Position numbers and translations under genes: made by a program
Shown: positions 61,369 through 64,000 of the stretch, one piece after another
Layout of the letters: every line of letters starts with the position of its first letter
Numbering within the stretch: the first letter of the stretch is position 1
Assembly: GCF_002796985.1 (NCBI RefSeq)
Contig: NZ_PEKX01000004.1
Coordinates: 1 to 64,000 of the forward strand
Reading direction: 5' to 3'
Length of the DNA: 64,000 nt
From: Pseudomonas sp.
GTDB taxonomy: Bacteria > Pseudomonadota > Gammaproteobacteria > Pseudomonadales > Pseudomonadaceae
Notes under the pieces: model-generated
What the model saw: the letters and a program-made list of their open reading frames with translations, nothing else
Told to the model about the DNA's origin: nothing
Databases searched by the model: none

Positions 61369-62701
61369 GCTGCTTCCGCCACCCCAGCTGCTGCTGAGCC
61401 TGGCCAATGTGCGCGACAAGGCGCTGACGGCCGACTCGCTAGGTAGCCTGGCTTTCAGCATCGCCAACGACCTGTTCCCGCTGCTGCGTTTCCACCAGGC
61501 ACTGGTGTTCGCCTGCCAAGAGTCGCGCAATGAACTGCTGGCGGTTTCCGGCCTCGCCAAGCCCACGGAAGACTCGCCCTATCTGGTCTGGCTGGAACGC
61601 GCCAGCCGCTGGGTTGCCGCACAACTACCCGACGCCACGCCCACCTGGCTGGCTCGCGACGCCATCGAACCGCCCGCCGACATCGCCGAAGGCTGGAGCG
61701 AATGGTGGCCCGCCGGGCTCTGGTGCGTGCCGCTGCACGACCGCGCCGGCAAGCGCCTGGGACTGGTGCTGTTCCTGCTCGACGAAGCACCGGCGCGCAA
61801 CCTGCAACCGCTGCTGCAGGGCATCTGGCAGACCTGGGCGCACGCCTGGGCTTCGTTCGGCCCGCGCACCCGCTTGCGCTACTGGCGGCCGAGCAAGCGC
61901 CAGGTACTGGTCGGCATGATCGCGCTGGCCGCGCTGCTGCTGATCCCGGTGCGGCAGACCGCCCTGGCGCCGGCGGAAATCGTCTCGCGCAACGCCCAGG
62001 TCATCAGCTCGCCCATCGACGGCGTGATCGTCAAAATGCTGGTGCGCCCGAACCAGAGCGTCGAGGTCGGCACACCGCTCTTCGAACTGGACGAAACCAC
62101 CCTGCGCAGCCGCGCCGATGTGCTGGCCAAGGAAGTCGCGGTGGCCGATGCCGAACTCATGGCGGCCAGCCAGCGCGCCTTCGACAACCCGCAGAGCAAG
62201 AGCGAGCTGTCGGTGCTCGACGGCCGCTCGCGCCAGCGCCGCGCCGAACTGGCCGCCGTACAGGCGCAACTGGCGCGCACCCGCGTGCTTGCGCCGCGCG
62301 CCGGCGTGGCGGTGTACAGCGACCCCAACGACTGGCTGGGCAAGCCGGTGGTCACCGGCGAACGCATCCTGCAGATCGCCGACCCGAAGGCGCCCGGCAT
62401 GCGCATCCAACTGCCAGTGGCCGATGCGATTGCGCTGGAGCCAGGGGCGAAAGTCGCGCTGTTCCTCACCGCTTACCCGCTGGACCCGCTGCACGGGGAA
62501 ATCCTCGATACCAGTTACCAGGCCAAGCCCAGCGACGAGGGCGTGGCCTCCTACCGCCTGCTGGCCAGCGTGCAGGACGCCCCGCCCCATGCTCGCCTGG
62601 GCCTGCACGGCACCGCCAAGCTCTACGGCGAGCGCGTGGTGCTCGGCTACTACCTGCTGCGCCGCCCGCTGGCCTCGCTGCGCGCCTGGACTGGCTGGTA
62701 A
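61361..62701 (+). CDS. GAF-like domain / TM / HlyD-type adaptor fusion
   Basis: A 446-aa protein with three parts. Residues about 10-165 are a cytoplasmic GAF-like region (inferred from pattern, including ALVFACQESRNELLAVSGLA and GLWCVPLHDRAGKRLGLVLF). A single TM helix spans about 181-197 (VLVGMIALAALLLIPV). The periplasmic HlyD-like barrel-sandwich hybrid begins near 205 (ISSPIDGVIVKMLVRPNQSV) with a short hairpin and a beta-barrel. It starts with ATG overlapping the upstream stop by 8 nt. It probably links a cytoplasmic signal or partner to the export complex. The GAF assignment should be checked with a profile search. Confidence 0.8.
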   Translation: MSELLPPPQLLLSLANVRDKALTADSLGSLAFSIANDLFPLLRFHQALVFACQESRNELLAVSGLAKPTEDSPYLVWLERASRWVAAQLPDATPTWLARDAIEPPADIAEGWSEWWPAGLWCVPLHDRAGKRLGLVLFLLDEAPARNLQPLLQGIWQTWAHAWASFGPRTRLRYWRPSKRQVLVGMIALAALLLIPVRQTALAPAEIVSRNAQVISSPIDGVIVKMLVRPNQSVEVGTPLFELDETTLRSRADVLAKEVAVADAELMAASQRAFDNPQSKSELSVLDGRSRQRRAELAAVQAQLARTRVLAPRAGVAVYSDPNDWLGKPVVTGERILQIADPKAPGMRIQLPVADAIALEPGAKVALFLTAYPLDPLHGEILDTSYQAKPSDEGVASYRLLASVQDAPPHARLGLHGTAKLYGERVVLGYYLLRRPLASLRAWTGW

Positions 62702-62706
62702 AGGCA

Positions 62707-64000
62707 ATGGACGTTGCCGCCGAAGACCTGCCCACTCCGCCGCTGCGTGACGACCTGCGCCTGGACGAAGCCGCGCCCGGCCCCGACGGCGAGCCGGTGT
62801 GGGTGATCCAGGACTGCGTGCTCAACCGTTTCTATCGCATCGGCTGGCTAGAGTTCGAGTGCCTGCTGCGCTGGGAGCAGACGCCCCGGCAGATCAGCGA
62901 GCAGATCGGCGAACAAACCGCGCTCAAGCCCGACGCCGAGCAGGTGCTGGGCTTCCGCCAGTTCCTCGAACACCACCAATTGCTGCGCCCCGGCCCCGAG
63001 GCGCTGGCCCGCCTGGCCGCGCGCAGTGAAGGCAAGCAGTGGACGACCTGGAACTGGTGGCTGCACCACTACCTGTTCTTCCGCATCCCGCTGCTGCGCC
63101 CGCAGCGCTTCCTGCGCGCCATCGCCGGCAGCCTCGACTGGCTGTTCAACCGCTACGTGGCGATGCTGGTGTTGCTGCTCAGCCTCGCCGGCATCGTGCT
63201 GGTGACGCACCAGTGGGACACCTTCACCCACGACGTGGTGGAGTCCTTCTCCTTCGAGGGCCTGCTCAGTTTCGCCGCCGCGCTGGTAGTGGCGAAGACG
63301 TTGCACGAGCTGGGCCACGCGCTGGTGGCGACGCGATTGGGCTTGAAAGTCGCGCACATGGGCATCGCCTTCGTGGTGATGTGGCCGATGCTCTACACCG
63401 ACACCGGCGAGAGCTGGAAGCTGCGCAGCAACCGCCAGCGGCTGGCCATCGCCAGCGCCGGGATCATCACCGAACTGGGCCTGGCCGGGCTCTCGACCCT
63501 GGGCTGGGCATTGGCCGACCCCGGCCCCTTCCGTAACGGGCTGCTGTACCTGGCGACCACCAGTTGGGCGCTGTCGCTGGCGTTGAACGCCAGCCCGTTC
63601 ATGCGCTTCGACGGCTACTTCATCTTCTCCGACCTGCTGGACTTCCCCAACCTGCACGAACGCGCCGGCGCCCTCGCGCGCACCACGCTAAGGCGCAACG
63701 TGCTGGGGCTCGACGAGCCCTGGCCGGAGCACTTCCCCACCGGCAAGCGCCGCCTGCTGGTGGCCTTCGCCTTCGGCACCTGGGTCTACCGCCTGCTGCT
63801 GTTCCTCGGTATCGCCGTGGCGGTCTATTACTTCTTCTTCAAACTGCTGGGGATCTTCCTGTTCGCCGTGGAAATCAGCTGGTTCATCGTTCAGCCCGTG
63901 TGGCGCGAACTCAAGGTCTGGTGGCAGCGCCGCGCGGAAGTGAAGCCGCGACGCAAGCTGGTCTTTCTTGCGCTGCTCGGCGCCATCGTCCTGCTGCTCG
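62707..64000 (+). CDS. M50 / site-2-protease-like polytopic membrane protein (3' end outside window)
   Basis: An open frame of 431 codons running off the window end. The N-terminal about 100 residues look like a small PqqD-like binding domain (VWVIQDCVLNRFYRIGWLEF). Several TM helices follow. The zinc motif is HELGH (His200, Glu201, His204) in AKTLHELGHALVATRLG, and the second S2P motif is ASPFMRFDGYF (Asp302-Gly303). Related long proteins continue into a HlyD-like domain, and one may lie beyond the edge. It starts 5 nt after the previous stop and so completes a five-gene unit with the giant protein. It may process or energise export; no ABC ATPase is seen between 48.4 and 64.0 kb. Confidence 0.85.
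   Translation, partial: MDVAAEDLPTPPLRDDLRLDEAAPGPDGEPVWVIQDCVLNRFYRIGWLEFECLLRWEQTPRQISEQIGEQTALKPDAEQVLGFRQFLEHHQLLRPGPEALARLAARSEGKQWTTWNWWLHHYLFFRIPLLRPQRFLRAIAGSLDWLFNRYVAMLVLLLSLAGIVLVTHQWDTFTHDVVESFSFEGLLSFAAALVVAKTLHELGHALVATRLGLKVAHMGIAFVVMWPMLYTDTGESWKLRSNRQRLAIASAGIITELGLAGLSTLGWALADPGPFRNGLLYLATTSWALSLALNASPFMRFDGYFIFSDLLDFPNLHERAGALARTTLRRNVLGLDEPWPEHFPTGKRRLLVAFAFGTWVYRLLLFLGIAVAVYYFFFKLLGIFLFAVEISWFIVQPVWRELKVWWQRRAEVKPRRKLVFLALLGAIVLLL

Overview
The window is GC-rich (roughly two thirds G+C), compactly organised gammaproteobacterial chromosome. It carries a phenylacetate (paa) cluster, a FeaR-type regulator, an iron-starvation sigma factor next to a large NRPS operon, and dispersed REP-like palindromes of the Pseudomonas kind. 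I read it as a Pseudomonas, perhaps of the P. nitroreducens/citronellolis/knackmussii group; the genus is well supported, the group is a guess. No tRNA, rRNA, CRISPR array, insertion sequence or prophage gene was seen.

Layout. (1) 0.2-11.8 kb: aromatic catabolism. A cytochrome c gene and a phenylacetaldehyde dehydrogenase form a minus-strand pair beside a FeaR-type activator. Then come paaX-paaY (minus) and, divergently, paaF-paaG-paaH-paaI-paaJ-paaK (plus). Together these would turn phenylacetaldehyde into phenylacetate, then phenylacetyl-CoA, and carry out the lower beta-oxidation steps. The ring epoxidase paaABCDE and the ring-opening paaZ are not here. (2) 12.4-14.0 kb: an ExaC/AldB-type aldehyde dehydrogenase, then about 540 bp packed with repeats.

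(3) 14.4-39.3 kb: the most notable biosynthetic locus. On the minus strand, in transcription order: mbtH, a type II thioesterase, an SyrP/TauD-type aspartyl beta-hydroxylase, a 4265-aa NRPS (FAAL-T / C-A-T / C-A-T-E / C-A-T), a 2664-aa NRPS (C-A-T / C-A-T-E) and an HSL-family hydrolase. A PvdS/OrbS-like ECF sigma gene lies divergently upstream behind a palindromic Fur-box candidate, and the operon has a TAACT-N16-CGTC promoter candidate. Specificity codes read by eye give acyl - X - D-Asp (probably beta-hydroxylated) - Ser - Gly - D-X. X has the same code, DGEACGGVTK, in both places and is probably a hydroxyornithine-type residue. The layout resembles pvdL, but the codes do not fit the pyoverdine chromophore (Glu-Tyr-Dab). 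The logic is closer to ornibactin/malleobactin with a fatty-acyl cap. The second NRPS has no terminal thioesterase and carries an in-frame intergenic-type repeat inside its first condensation domain.

(4) 39.3-48.1 kb: ordinary accessory metabolism and regulators: an AraC regulator, a DMT transporter, nitronate monooxygenase, a LysR regulator with a coupled MFS transporter, an AhpD-like protein beside a MocR regulator, an ABM-fold protein and an SDR.

(5) 48.4-64.0 kb: a plus-strand operon with a 3531-aa DUF4347/DUF11/VCBS-repeat surface protein, a TolC-like lipoprotein, a HlyD-like periplasmic adaptor, a GAF-like/TM/HlyD fusion and an M50 (site-2-protease-like) membrane protein cut by the window end. 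No ABC ATPase is encoded between the giant protein and the window end. I read this as a dedicated, poorly characterised export machine for the giant protein.
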